From: an uncultured Eubacteriales bacterium
GTDB taxonomy: Bacteria; Bacillota; Clostridia; Oscillospirales; CAG-272
Length of the DNA: 11,945 nucleotides
Assembly: GCA_905210485.1 (NCBI GenBank)
Contig: CAJLXA010000049.1
Location: 1 to 11,945 of the forward strand
Reading direction: 5' to 3'
The position numbers were made by a program, and so were the translations under genes. Of the stretch, positions 1 through 6,917 are shown piece after piece. The notes under the pieces are model-generated. The model was not told the DNA's origin, made no database searches, and saw nothing but the letters and a program-made list of their open reading frames with translations. The first letter of the stretch is position 1. Every line of letters begins with the position of its first letter.

Positions 1-54
1 GACTGTAAATCTGCTGCGATTGCTTCGGTGGTTCGAATCCACCTTCCCCCACCA
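1..54 (+). tRNA. tRNA-Tyr (GTA), 3' part only
   Basis: The window opens inside the anticodon arm. The loop CTGTAAA (3-9) carries anticodon GTA at 5-7. The 3' side of the anticodon stem follows at 10-14, then a 12-nt variable arm (15-26) as expected for a class II bacterial tRNA-Tyr. The T arm is perfect: GGTGG (27-31), loop TTCGAAT (32-38), CCACC (39-43). The 3' acceptor strand TTCCCCC is at 44-50, the discriminator A at 51 and an encoded CCA at 52-54. The 5' acceptor strand and D arm lie outside the window, so acceptor pairing cannot be checked. Tyrosine identity rests on the GTA anticodon plus the long variable arm. Confidence 0.93.
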
Positions 55-57
55 AAA

Positions 58-92
58 CACCGTTCCAAACGAACGGTGCTTTTTGTTTTTTC
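58..92 (+). terminator. Rho-independent terminator of the tRNA-Tyr transcript
   Basis: A perfect 8-bp stem, CACCGTTC (58-65) with GAACGGTG (71-78), encloses the loop CAAAC and is followed by a T-rich run (80-84 and 86-91). It lies 3 nt past the tRNA CCA end, so it most likely ends the tRNA transcript. Confidence 0.9.
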
Positions 93-238
93 CGCTATGC
101 GGATAATGCACATTTTCCGTGTGTCCGTTCGTGTGTCCGTTCGTGTGTCCGATAATCTGTCCCGCAACTTATTGTGAAAGACTTGTCGCGACGGAGAGCG
201 CCGCGCTCCTCTGTATAAAGTTTTATCCATTATCCGAC
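93..238. other. Intergenic stretch without a gene
   Basis: Between the tRNA terminator and the promoter at 239-267 I see no credible coding frame on either strand. Besides the 12-bp repeat there is only a small 5-bp hairpin (TCCGC at 91-95, GCGGA at 99-103). The position next to a tRNA is a common integration site for mobile elements. No integrase gene or second copy of the tRNA 3' end is present in the window. Confidence 0.5.
119..151. repeat. 12-bp tandem direct repeat, about 2.75 copies
   Basis: GTGTGTCCGTTC occurs at 119-130 and 131-142, followed by a 9-base partial copy at 143-151. It lies just beyond the tRNA-Tyr terminator in DNA with no recognisable gene. Read on the minus strand it would encode R-T-H-E repeats ending at a stop at 97-95, but that frame has no convincing start or ribosome binding site and is interrupted upstream by a stop at about 226. 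Its role is unknown. Confidence 0.75.
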
Positions 239-267
239 TTGATTTCCCGGCGCGTTTATGCTACAAT
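239..267 (+). promoter_or_regulatory. Sigma-A-type promoter of the phosphatase gene pair
   Basis: The -35 box TTGATT (239-244) and -10 box TACAAT (262-267) are separated by exactly 17 bp. An extended -10 TG sits at 259-260. The predicted transcription start is near 274, giving a leader of about 68 nt before the ATG at 342. Confidence 0.75.
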
Positions 268-341
268 ATAGCGTACGGTTGCTTTTTCCCGTATAAGGCG
301 CGCGTGCCTGCCCGCTGACCGCTTGTCCTATGGAGGTTCAT

Positions 342-914
342 ATGAATATCGCTGTTGACATTGACGATACGCTGACCGATTCTTTTGATTATTTTCTGCC
401 GTTTGTGGCAGAATACTTCGGTGCCGACGAAGCGGAGTTACGCAGAAAAAATATATCCTACAGCACGCTCCCTGCCGCGTGGAAAAAAGACGAACTGGAA
501 TTTTGCAAAGCCTATTATGACCGCGTGGCCGTCTATACGCCCTTTAAACCGGACGCCGCCGAAAGCATAAAAAAACTGCGGAATGACAGTCATCGCATTA
601 TCATCATCACGGGGCGTACCGCCGCCTTTTACACCGATCCTTATAAGACGACCGAGGAAGAACTTGCCCGCGGCAATATCCCCTATGACAAACTTATCTG
701 TACCATGGACAAAGCCAAGGCCTGCCTTGACGAAAACATATCCGTGCTGATCGACGATCTGCCCGCAAACTGTGAAGCGGCCGCAAAATGCGGCGTCACC
801 GCGCTGCTCTTCGACAGCAAAGGAAACCGTTCCGCTACGGGAAATTTTCGCCGCGTTACCGATTGGGCCGCGGCGGTGAAAGAGATATATCGTCTTGCCC
901 GCGCGCAAGAATAA
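342..914 (+). CDS. HAD-superfamily phosphatase, 5'-nucleotidase (NT5C-like) family
   Basis: A 190-aa soluble protein with the motifs of a haloacid dehalogenase-fold phosphatase. Motif I is DIDDT (D6-T10, with D6 the expected nucleophile and D8 the acid/base). Motif II is the T90 of IIIITGR. A lysine near 114-116 fits motif III, and LIDDL (D138, D139) is the metal-binding motif IV. A short cap of about 70 residues lies between motifs I and II. The layout resembles the cytosolic deoxyribonucleotidase (NT5C) group, which removes phosphate from (deoxy)nucleoside monophosphates. The actual substrate is inferred and could be another small phosphate ester. An ATG at 330 is in frame, but the one at 342 has GGAGG (332-336) 5 nt upstream and begins directly with the conserved strand, so I chose it. 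It is the first gene after a good promoter and is followed by a second phosphatase-family gene. Confidence 0.82.
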   Translation: MNIAVDIDDTLTDSFDYFLPFVAEYFGADEAELRRKNISYSTLPAAWKKDELEFCKAYYDRVAVYTPFKPDAAESIKKLRNDSHRIIIITGRTAAFYTDPYKTTEEELARGNIPYDKLICTMDKAKACLDENISVLIDDLPANCEAAAKCGVTALLFDSKGNRSATGNFRRVTDWAAAVKEIYRLARAQE

Positions 915-922
915 TGTACAAT
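895..922 (+). promoter_or_regulatory. Possible internal promoter for the histidine phosphatase gene
   Basis: TTGCCC (895-900) and TACAAT (917-922) are spaced by 16 bp. They overlap the end of the upstream gene and lie 50 bp before the next start codon. The spacing and -10 box are acceptable but the -35 box is imperfect. The gene could equally be read from the promoter at 239. Confidence 0.35.
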
Positions 923-972
923 CCCACACCGAAAAACAGCACCCCGATAAAAATTCTTACGGAGATACCTTT

Positions 973-1698
973 ATGCGTTTATTGTTCATTCGCCACGCCG
1001 AACCCGATTATACCATCGACTCGCTGACCGAAAAAGGATTCCGCGAAGCCTCGCTCCTCCGCGACCGCCTCGTGAAACTGAATATCCGGTATTTTTACTG
1101 CTCGCCGCTCGGCCGTGCGCGGGACACCGCAAAGCCGACCCTCGAAGCATACGGAAAAAGCGCGGAAATATGTGACTTTCTCCGGGAGTTCAACGGTCAT
1201 GCCGTAAACCCGGAAACCGGCGAAGAACGGGGGCCGTGGGATCTTCTGCCCGCTTTTGTCGCCAAAGACGACCGCTATTTTGACAAGACCGCCTGGCTCG
1301 GAACACCCTATTTCGGAAGCGGAACGGTGAAAGAAAAATATGACGGCGTTTGCCGCGGTATCGACGACATTCTTGCACGGCACGGTTATATTCATGACGG
1401 CGCATTTTTCCGCGTTGAAAAAGAAAACACCGACACACTGGCATTTTTCTGCCACTTTGCCGTGGAATGTGTGATCCTTTCTCATCTTCTTCACATGTCG
1501 CCCGTGCCGCTGTGGCAGGGATTTGTTGCGCTCTCCTCTTCGGTCACCACGCTGAATACCGAAGAACGCGAACAAGGAATCGCCTCCTTACGGTGTTCGG
1601 GTTTCGGCGATCTTTCGCATCTCTATGCCGCAGATGAACCGGCATCGTTCGTGGCGCGTTTCTGCGAAGTCTATTCCAATTTTGACGAACGCCACTGA
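973..1698 (+). CDS. Histidine phosphatase family protein (phosphoglycerate mutase-like)
   Basis: A 241-aa protein of the histidine phosphatase (phosphoglycerate mutase-like) superfamily. The N-terminal LLFIRHAE supplies the catalytic R7-H8, where the usual RHG is RHA. SPLGRARDTA (44-53) gives the conserved SPLxRAxxTA phosphate pocket with R48 and R50. H161 in FFCHFAVE is the expected second catalytic histidine. Such enzymes transfer phosphate through a phosphohistidine, and substrates vary widely, so only the class can be named. An insert at about 75-150 is longer than in small SixA-type members. The frame extends upstream to 895, but the ATG at 973 has GGAG (961-964) 8 nt before it and starts right at the conserved strand. 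It lies 58 nt after the HAD gene on the same strand, with a terminator directly downstream. Confidence 0.82.
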   Translation: MRLLFIRHAEPDYTIDSLTEKGFREASLLRDRLVKLNIRYFYCSPLGRARDTAKPTLEAYGKSAEICDFLREFNGHAVNPETGEERGPWDLLPAFVAKDDRYFDKTAWLGTPYFGSGTVKEKYDGVCRGIDDILARHGYIHDGAFFRVEKENTDTLAFFCHFAVECVILSHLLHMSPVPLWQGFVALSSSVTTLNTEEREQGIASLRCSGFGDLSHLYAADEPASFVARFCEVYSNFDERH

Positions 1699-1702
1699 AA
1701 AC

Positions 1703-1733
1703 AAAAAGGCGGTTCCATCGGAACCGCCTTTTT
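1703..1733. terminator. Bidirectional Rho-independent terminator between convergent units
   Basis: A perfect 9-bp stem, GGCGGTTCC (1708-1716) with GGAACCGCC (1720-1728), has loop ATC and is flanked by A5 (1703-1707) and T5 (1729-1733). It works in both directions: it ends the phosphatase transcript from the left and the sugar operon, whose last stop codon is at 1741, from the right. Confidence 0.92.
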
Positions 1734-1740
1734 ACTGTCT

Positions 1741-2592
1741 TTATACGCCGCTGTAAACCGAAAATCCGCCGTCCACCGGCAAAATCACGCCGGTAATAAA
1801 TCCGGCCGCCTTATCCGACAAAAGGAACAGGAGCGCGCCGATAAGTTCATCGGTTTCGCCGAAACGACGCATCGGTGTGCCGGCAAGGATCTTGCCGGTG
1901 CGCGCGGTAGGAGTGCCGTCCGCATGATAGAGAAGCGCGCGGTTCTGACCGGTAACGAAAAAGCCGGGAGCAATGGCGTTCACACGGATACCGCTTCCCG
2001 CAAAATGCACGGCAAGCCATTCGGTGAAATTGGAAACCGCCGCTTTCGCCGCACTGTAAGCGGGAATCTTGGTCAGCGGGCGGAAAGCGTTCATAGACGA
2101 AATGTTCAGGATATTACCCCGCCCGCGCACGGCCATATCCCGCGCAAATACCTGCGTCGTAAGAAAAGCCGCCGTCACATTGAGATCGAAGACAAAGCGG
2201 AATCCGTCGGGGTTAAGTGAAAAGAAATCGTTTCCTCCGTCCGGAACCGCTTTTTCTTTGTCAAAATATTCATCTGCCGTGGTTGCGCGCGGATTGTTGC
2301 CGCCCGCCCCGTTTATCAGGATATCGCATGCGCCGTAAATTTTTATCACGGTATCATATGCCGCCTCAAGGCTTTTGCGGTCAAGGCAGTTTGCGGGAAC
2401 GGGGATCGCCGTACCGCCGTCGGCCGTAATTTCGGCCGCCACCTTTTTTACCGCATCTTCGTTAATGTCCAGCAGCGCCACCCTGGCACCGCAAGCCGCC
2501 AAGGCTTTTGCAAACGCGGAGCAAAGAACGCCGCCGGCGCCCGTGATGACCGCGACCTTGTTTTTGAAATCAACAGAAAACGGAAGTTTCAT
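1741..2592 (-). CDS. uxuB: SDR-family fructuronate reductase / D-mannonate oxidoreductase
   Basis: A 283-aa short-chain dehydrogenase/reductase. The nucleotide-binding turn is TGAGGVL (17-23) and NGAGG (94-98) replaces the usual NNAG. The active site reads N138, S155/S156, Y169 and K173 (YSAAK), so it should be catalytically complete. PVDGGFSVYSGV is a typical C-terminus. The opening LPFSVDFKNKVAVITGAGG, the insert rich in N, P and D after NGAGGNN, and its place after uxuA match the SDR enzymes (B. subtilis YjmF type) that interconvert D-fructuronate and D-mannonate with NAD(P)H. These are unrelated to the long-chain UxuB of E. coli. The frame runs to 2652, but the ATG at 2592 has AAGGA (2598-2602) 5 nt upstream and fits the family start. 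It is the last gene of the minus-strand operon, 121 nt after uxuA. Other gluconate-type SDRs are the main alternative. Confidence 0.82.
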   Translation of the reverse strand: MKLPFSVDFKNKVAVITGAGGVLCSAFAKALAACGARVALLDINEDAVKKVAAEITADGGTAIPVPANCLDRKSLEAAYDTVIKIYGACDILINGAGGNNPRATTADEYFDKEKAVPDGGNDFFSLNPDGFRFVFDLNVTAAFLTTQVFARDMAVRGRGNILNISSMNAFRPLTKIPAYSAAKAAVSNFTEWLAVHFAGSGIRVNAIAPGFFVTGQNRALLYHADGTPTARTGKILAGTPMRRFGETDELIGALLFLLSDKAAGFITGVILPVDGGFSVYSGV

Positions 2593-2713
2593 ATTTGTCC
2601 TTCCCGACCGCCGGCATAGAAAAAACCGGATTCCGTATGATACAGATGGCATATCATGCTCTTCGTTTTTTGTTATGCACGGTCGAATTATGTATATTTT
2701 TGTATATTATATT
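2593..2713 (-). promoter_or_regulatory. AT-rich spacer between uxuA and the SDR gene, possible weak internal promoter
   Basis: This 121-nt gap is the longest in the operon and is notably AT-rich near the uxuA end. On the minus strand TATAAT (2711-2706) is preceded by TTGAAA (2736-2731), which overlaps the end of uxuA. The spacing is 19 bp, longer than optimal. No strong terminator stem is seen. Independent transcription of the SDR gene is possible but weakly supported. Confidence 0.3.
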
Positions 2714-3772
2714 TTACTTTTTTATTGTTTTTTCAAGTGCTTCCCACATACCGTACAGATACATGGCGCCGAGCGCGCGATCGTAAAGACCGTATCCGGG
2801 ACGGCCGTCTTCCCCCCAGATATTCCGTCCGTGATCGGGGCGGATATACCCGTCAAAACCGTTTTCGTACAGGGCGCGGAGAATTCCGTATATGTCCAGA
2901 GAACCGCAAAAGGTCGGGTGCGGAGACTCGTGAAAGAACAATTTGCCGCCGTCATCAAGAAAGCGGATATTCCGTGCATGAACGAATCCGATCCGATCGT
3001 GCGCCGCATATTTTCCGGCCATGGAAACAAGATCATTCCGACGATCCGCGCCGAGAGAACCTGTGCAGAATGTAAGTCCGTTTGCCGGAGAATCCACCGC
3101 GTTAAGCACCGCGTTTATGGTTTCTTCACTGCGGATAATACGGGGCAGTCCGAACAGCGGCCACGGCGGATCATCGGGGTGCACCGCCATTTTCACGCCG
3201 TATTTCTCACATTCCGGAACCACAGCGGACAGAAAATAGATCATGTTACGGCGAAGTTTTTCTTCGTCAATATCCTCATAACGGCGAAGCAACCGTGATA
3301 ATTCGTCTTTCGTATAACTTTCGTCCCAACCGGGGAGCGACAGGGATTTTTTCCGCGGGTCAAGCGCGTCTATCGTTTTTTCCCGATAAGCCAGACAGTT
3401 CGAGCCGTCGGGAAGCGGATAATGAAGTTCCGAGCGCACCCAGTCAAACACCGGCATGAAGTTATAGCAGATCACTTTGACGCCGGCACGGCTGAGATTT
3501 TTTATCGTTTCACAGTAATTTTCAATATAGCGATCACGGGCGGGACTGCCGAGTTTGATTTCTTCATGAACGGGAACGCTTTCAATGACCTCCATTGAAA
3601 GTCCCGCGGCCTCCACCGTTTTTTTATGTTCCAGTATGCTTTTCTCATCCCACACCTCCCCGACTGGAATGTGGTAAAGCGCTGTTACAACACCGGAAAC
3701 GGCAGGGATCTCGCGGATATGTGTCAGGGTGACGGGGTCTTTTTCACCGTACCAGCGAAACGTCATTTTCAT
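2714..3772 (-). CDS. uxuA: Mannonate dehydratase
   Basis: A 352-aa enzyme that dehydrates D-mannonate to 2-keto-3-deoxy-D-gluconate in hexuronate degradation. It belongs to the UxuA family, a metal-dependent TIM barrel related to xylose isomerase. Family hallmarks are present: the N-terminal MTFRWYG and DPVTLTHIR, CYNFMPVFDW (102-111), HPDDPP with H198, FCTGSLG with C236, FVHARN with H265, and RPDHGR with D313/H314. The His, Cys, His and Asp residues are the expected metal ligands, so the site looks intact. Length matches the roughly 350-aa Gram-positive form. The frame extends to 3841, but the ATG at 3772 has GAGGT (3779-3783) 6 nt upstream and starts at the conserved N-terminus. It follows the second Gfo/Idh gene by 28 nt and precedes the mannonate oxidoreductase, the usual partner. 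Confidence 0.95.
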   Translation of the reverse strand: MKMTFRWYGEKDPVTLTHIREIPAVSGVVTALYHIPVGEVWDEKSILEHKKTVEAAGLSMEVIESVPVHEEIKLGSPARDRYIENYCETIKNLSRAGVKVICYNFMPVFDWVRSELHYPLPDGSNCLAYREKTIDALDPRKKSLSLPGWDESYTKDELSRLLRRYEDIDEEKLRRNMIYFLSAVVPECEKYGVKMAVHPDDPPWPLFGLPRIIRSEETINAVLNAVDSPANGLTFCTGSLGADRRNDLVSMAGKYAAHDRIGFVHARNIRFLDDGGKLFFHESPHPTFCGSLDIYGILRALYENGFDGYIRPDHGRNIWGEDGRPGYGLYDRALGAMYLYGMWEALEKTIKK

Positions 3773-3800
3773 AGAGATACCTCGTTTTGTAAACACAGAT

Positions 3801-4796
3801 TTACAAATATATTTCTTTTTCGTCAGAGCGATAGACCGCAAGCAATGTTCTTGTCGTTGTAACGGCCGAAAGAAGCGACACCGGCATCGCGGCGCCCTCT
3901 CTGACGGCGCGATAGAAATCGCGGATCATATAACGATGTCCGCCGCCGTAGCAGGCCTTTCCGATACAAACGTCTCCCGTTTTCGGGAGCGGTACAACAT
4001 TGCCGTCGGAAAGCAGAATTTCCCCGTAAAGAACGAGCTTATGCCCGCCGACGAGAACCTCAATAAAATTCGGTGCGTCCGTTACATAAGCGGTCGTAGC
4101 GGAAAAACAGCCGACGGCACCTCCGCGGAAGCGGATACGAAAGTCCGCCGCGTCCTCCACCTCCGTCACGCCGGAAAGATGGCGGTTATGCACGCTTCCC
4201 TGTACCGCAACGGGCGTACCGCAATAATAAAGCAACAAATCGAGCGTATGAATCGCCTGATTTATCAAAACGCCGCCGCCCTCCGTTTTTTTCTTGCCGT
4301 GCCAGTCGTCGGCATAGTAAGCGGCGTCCCGGCACCATGATACCATGGCGCGGCCGCCTGTTATCGCTTCTCTTCCGCCGTAATGCCGGATCTGCTCCAG
4401 CATCTTTTCCATGGCGGGATTTTTCCGATTCTGAAAACAAACGGTGATGCGTGCCGACGACGCGCGTTCTGCCGCAAGAAGTCTTGCGGCCTCCTCCTCG
4501 GAAATACACGCCGGTTTTTCAAGAAAAACGTGAATATTGCGCATAAGCGCGGCCACCGCCATATCGGCGTGAAGCCAGTGCGGCGTGCAGATATGCACCG
4601 CGTCCGGCTTTTCCGTTTCCAGCATTTCCGTATAATCGGTATATATGACGGCATTACGGCAGAATTCGGCCGCGCGTTTCCCGGCGCGATCCCGCCTTAT
4701 ATCGCAAAGGGCGACAACCGTAACGGCAGGGGTTTCCGCAAGCGCCGAGAGGTGGTTGGCTGATATAACGCCGCACCCGACAAGCGCGACGCGCAT
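3801..4796 (-). CDS. Gfo/Idh/MocA-family oxidoreductase B
   Basis: A 331-aa NAD(P)-dependent sugar oxidoreductase. The N-terminal Rossmann fold has GCGVIS at 7-12, followed by CDI at the end of strand 2. FLEKPA gives the conserved E93-K94-P95, and K94 is the usual catalytic lysine. The C-terminal substrate domain has GGGVLINQAIHTLD, with H183 at the catalytic histidine position and N179 where many family members have Asp. Enzymes of this family oxidise or reduce a sugar, inositol or sugar-acid hydroxyl; the exact substrate cannot be read. It differs clearly from oxidoreductase A beside it and lacks the long C-terminal part of that protein. Start choice is uncertain. ATG 4796 begins exactly at the Rossmann strand and lies 4 nt past the upstream stop, but its GAGG is only 2 nt away. 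ATG 4814 adds MKQNEA, overlaps the upstream gene by 14 nt and has no clear SD. Translational coupling is likely either way. Confidence 0.85.
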   Translation of the reverse strand: MRVALVGCGVISANHLSALAETPAVTVVALCDIRRDRAGKRAAEFCRNAVIYTDYTEMLETEKPDAVHICTPHWLHADMAVAALMRNIHVFLEKPACISEEEAARLLAAERASSARITVCFQNRKNPAMEKMLEQIRHYGGREAITGGRAMVSWCRDAAYYADDWHGKKKTEGGGVLINQAIHTLDLLLYYCGTPVAVQGSVHNRHLSGVTEVEDAADFRIRFRGGAVGCFSATTAYVTDAPNFIEVLVGGHKLVLYGEILLSDGNVVPLPKTGDVCIGKACYGGGHRYMIRDFYRAVREGAAMPVSLLSAVTTTRTLLAVYRSDEKEIYL

Positions 4797-4800
4797 AGCC

Positions 4801-5952
4801 TCATTTTGTTTCATGCTTTTTCTTTTCGTCGCTTTCCCCGATGCGTTTCTGAAGTTCCTTATAAAACAAATCTCCGTCAAGCGGCAGGGTGACCGTTTTG
4901 TCAAGCCATGTGGAAAGATGCATGGCGTTGGCAAGCGTCACGCCGCGGATTCCCTCTTCCGCAGGAGCAAAAAGCGTTGCTTTTCCGAGGATCGTATCGG
5001 CAACGTTATTCAGGATTCCCACATGCTGGGGACCTTCGTCTTCATAAGTGAAAACTTCTTCTTTTGTATTGAAGAAAGGAAAGCCTTCTTTCGTCGTAAA
5101 ACAGAATTCGCGTTCGTCTTCCTCCAGCAGTTTTACCGTCAGTTTTTTCGGTTCGTAGATCAGCGTTCCTTTGGAACCCGTAATTTCAAAGCGGTTTGTA
5201 CCGGGTGCGTCGGCCGTGCAGGTGATAAAAACGCCGGTCGCGCCGTTCGGATATTCGACATACGCCGTCACGTCGTCTTCCACCTCGATATGATGCCACT
5301 TTCCGAAGTGACAGAACGCACGCACCGATGTCGGCATCATACCGACGATCCACTGAAACAGATCAAGCTGATGCGGCGCCTGATTATAGAGAACGCCGCC
5401 GCCCTCCCCTTTCCATGTGGCGCGCCAGTCGCCGCTGTCATAATACGCCTGACTGCGATACCAGTTGGTGATGATCCAGTTTGTACGTTTCACCGTGCCG
5501 ATGGCGCCGGATCGCACAAGTTCGCGCATTTTGATAAACGCGGGATTCGTACGCTGATTGAACATAATGCCGAGCACGCGATCGGTGGTCTTCGCATACG
5601 CGAGCATTTCTTCCACCTGCTTTGTATATACGCCGGCCGGTTTTTCCACAATGACATGCAGACCGGCTTTCAAAGCCTTAATCGCCATTTCCGGATGTCC
5701 GTAATGCGGGATCTCCACCATGGCCACGTCACAAAGGCCGGACGCCAGCATATCATCGGCATTACCGAACACCTTGACTTCGTGATCAAACTTCTGCGCG
5801 TATTCTTTTCTGAATTTATCGCATTTGTCGGGATTAATATCGCATATAGCGGTTAACGTGCCGTTTTTTACTTTGTTATCCGCAAAAAAACCGGCGTGGG
5901 CGGTTCCCATATTACCGAATCCGATAATACCGAATCTTACTTTCTTATCCAT
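4801..5952 (-). CDS. Gfo/Idh/MocA-family oxidoreductase A
   Basis: A 383-aa NAD(P)-dependent oxidoreductase. The Rossmann motif is GFGNMG (11-16), the dinucleotide-side strand ends in CDIN, and IVEKPAG carries E103-K104-P105. The C-terminal domain has GGGVLYNQAPHQLD with H194 and N190 in place of the more usual catalytic Asp. A long tail ends in a charged, lysine-rich stretch (about 370-383). The family typically oxidises ring or acyclic hydroxyls of sugars, inositols or glycosides; the substrate here is unknown. The start ATG at 5952 overlaps the end of TIM-barrel gene B by 16 nt and has AAGGAG (5963-5968) 10 nt upstream, inside that gene. It is the third gene of the operon, and the tight overlaps on both sides suggest co-translation with its neighbours. 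A very long open frame on the opposite strand is only its shadow. Confidence 0.88.
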   Translation of the reverse strand: MDKKVRFGIIGFGNMGTAHAGFFADNKVKNGTLTAICDINPDKCDKFRKEYAQKFDHEVKVFGNADDMLASGLCDVAMVEIPHYGHPEMAIKALKAGLHVIVEKPAGVYTKQVEEMLAYAKTTDRVLGIMFNQRTNPAFIKMRELVRSGAIGTVKRTNWIITNWYRSQAYYDSGDWRATWKGEGGGVLYNQAPHQLDLFQWIVGMMPTSVRAFCHFGKWHHIEVEDDVTAYVEYPNGATGVFITCTADAPGTNRFEITGSKGTLIYEPKKLTVKLLEEDEREFCFTTKEGFPFFNTKEEVFTYEDEGPQHVGILNNVADTILGKATLFAPAEEGIRGVTLANAMHLSTWLDKTVTLPLDGDLFYKELQKRIGESDEKKKHETK

Positions 5953-6824
5953 GTTCTGTATTCTCCTTCTATATAACCCATATTGCTGAGCAATGTGCGA
6001 AGCGCGTCGGCCGCGGCGTCGAACGCTTCGTCCGGCGATGCGTATACGTGCGCGCCTTTCAAGGCCAGTTTGTCGATCGACGCGTAGCCGCCGAACTCCA
6101 TGAGATGCGGCTCAAGCGTCAGGAACACCGGTCCGTCGACTGCCGCATCCGTCATGGCGAGCACTTCGGCATAGCGGCCGTCCCCCTCCCCGACAGGAAC
6201 GATCACGCGGTCCTCGCCGGCGAAGGCGTCTTTTATATGGAGATATTCAAGCGCGGGCATGGTTTCAAGAAGTCCGTCGATCACATCATCCCCGTGCGCA
6301 AGATAGTTGGCGGCGTCGAATATCCCGCCGAGGCCGGGCACGGAACGATAAAGATCGCCGACCTGCGCCGGATCCTGACCGTAAATCCCGCTTTCGTTTT
6401 CGTGGCACGGGATCACATCATGAAGAAGCGCATATTCGGTGAGTTTTTCCATGCGCATCATCACTTCGTCGCGATAAAGTTCGTATTCCGACGGTTCAAC
6501 ATAAAAGCTGAACAGCCTGATATACCGCGCGCCGAGGATATGTGCCGCACGTACCGCTTTCTTCATCTCTTCCATGGATTCTTCAAAAACCGATGTGATC
6601 GGCTTTTTTCCGATGAATGTCGCCACGGACGAAACGGCGATACCGTTTTCGTCCAGTTTCCGGCGCATGGCATCCAGTTCATACGGTTCCATGAGGTAAA
6701 CGGGCTTATCGTCAATAAACCGCGTCTCCATAAAACGGATACCGTTGCGATGCAGAGCGGCGATCTGCCCGTCAAGCGATTTTGCCGCTTCGTCGGAAAA
6801 GGCCGACAGTATGTAAGTAGCCAT
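5937..6824 (-). CDS. TIM-barrel sugar isomerase/epimerase-like protein B
   Basis: A 295-aa protein of the xylose isomerase-like TIM-barrel superfamily (also called AP endonuclease 2 or sugar phosphate isomerase/epimerase). The pattern includes CHENESG with H141, E142 and E144, GIFDAANY with D170, LHIKDAF with H196-K198-D199, VGEGDG (212-216) and LTLEPH with E238. These give the expected Glu/Asp/His/Glu metal cluster. Members include hexulose epimerases, IolE-type dehydratases and the C-glycoside-cleaving DgpB type, so the reaction cannot be fixed. The frame opens at a GTG at 6833 with no ribosome site. The ATG at 6824 has GGTGAG (6829-6834) 4 nt upstream and starts at the first barrel strand. 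It is separated from gene A by 93 nt and overlaps oxidoreductase A by 16 nt. It is unlike gene A in sequence, so this is not a recent duplication. Confidence 0.83.
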   Translation of the reverse strand: MATYILSAFSDEAAKSLDGQIAALHRNGIRFMETRFIDDKPVYLMEPYELDAMRRKLDENGIAVSSVATFIGKKPITSVFEESMEEMKKAVRAAHILGARYIRLFSFYVEPSEYELYRDEVMMRMEKLTEYALLHDVIPCHENESGIYGQDPAQVGDLYRSVPGLGGIFDAANYLAHGDDVIDGLLETMPALEYLHIKDAFAGEDRVIVPVGEGDGRYAEVLAMTDAAVDGPVFLTLEPHLMEFGGYASIDKLALKGAHVYASPDEAFDAAADALRTLLSNMGYIEGEYRTWIRK

Positions 6825-6828
6825 AAAT

Positions 6829-6857
6829 CTCACCGAACGGACGACTGCCGTCCGTTC
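6829..6857 (-). promoter_or_regulatory. Hairpin abutting the ribosome binding site of TIM-barrel gene B
   Basis: A perfect 9-bp inverted repeat (GAACGGACG at 6835-6843, CGTCCGTTC at 6849-6857, 5-nt loop) ends directly against the SD-like GGTGAG at 6829-6834, read on the minus strand. No U-run follows it in the operon's direction, so it is not a normal terminator there. It may stabilise a processed mRNA 5' end or adjust translation of the second gene. Confidence 0.5.
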
Positions 6858-6917
6858 TCTTTCGTTATTTTATTATGATTGTCTGCGTACGAAAACGGCC
6901 GGGCATGCACGACCGTC

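Noticed and set aside
95..225. Minus-strand frame encoding R-T-H-E repeats ending near the tRNA, possible integrase remnant
   Set aside because: It is only about 40 codons, lacks a start codon with a ribosome site, and shows no tyrosine-recombinase catalytic motif.
2375..3298. 307-codon plus-strand frame across the SDR gene and uxuA
   Set aside because: It is the shadow of two well supported minus-strand genes, crosses their spacer and has no ribosome site or family motif.
3571..3585. CcpA cre-like sequence inside uxuA
   Set aside because: On the minus strand it matches the degenerate consensus at nearly all positions, but it is within coding sequence with low information content, so chance is a sufficient explanation.
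4645..5856. 403-codon open frame on the plus strand, longer than the gene opposite it
   Set aside because: It lies antisense to oxidoreductase A and its junction with B, which have full family motifs, ribosome sites and operon context. Its own translation shows no recognisable domain; long antisense frames are expected where the sense gene seldom uses codons complementary to stops.
6048..6878. 276-codon plus-strand frame opposite TIM-barrel gene B
   Set aside because: Antisense shadow of a gene with an intact metal site; no ribosome site and no domain.
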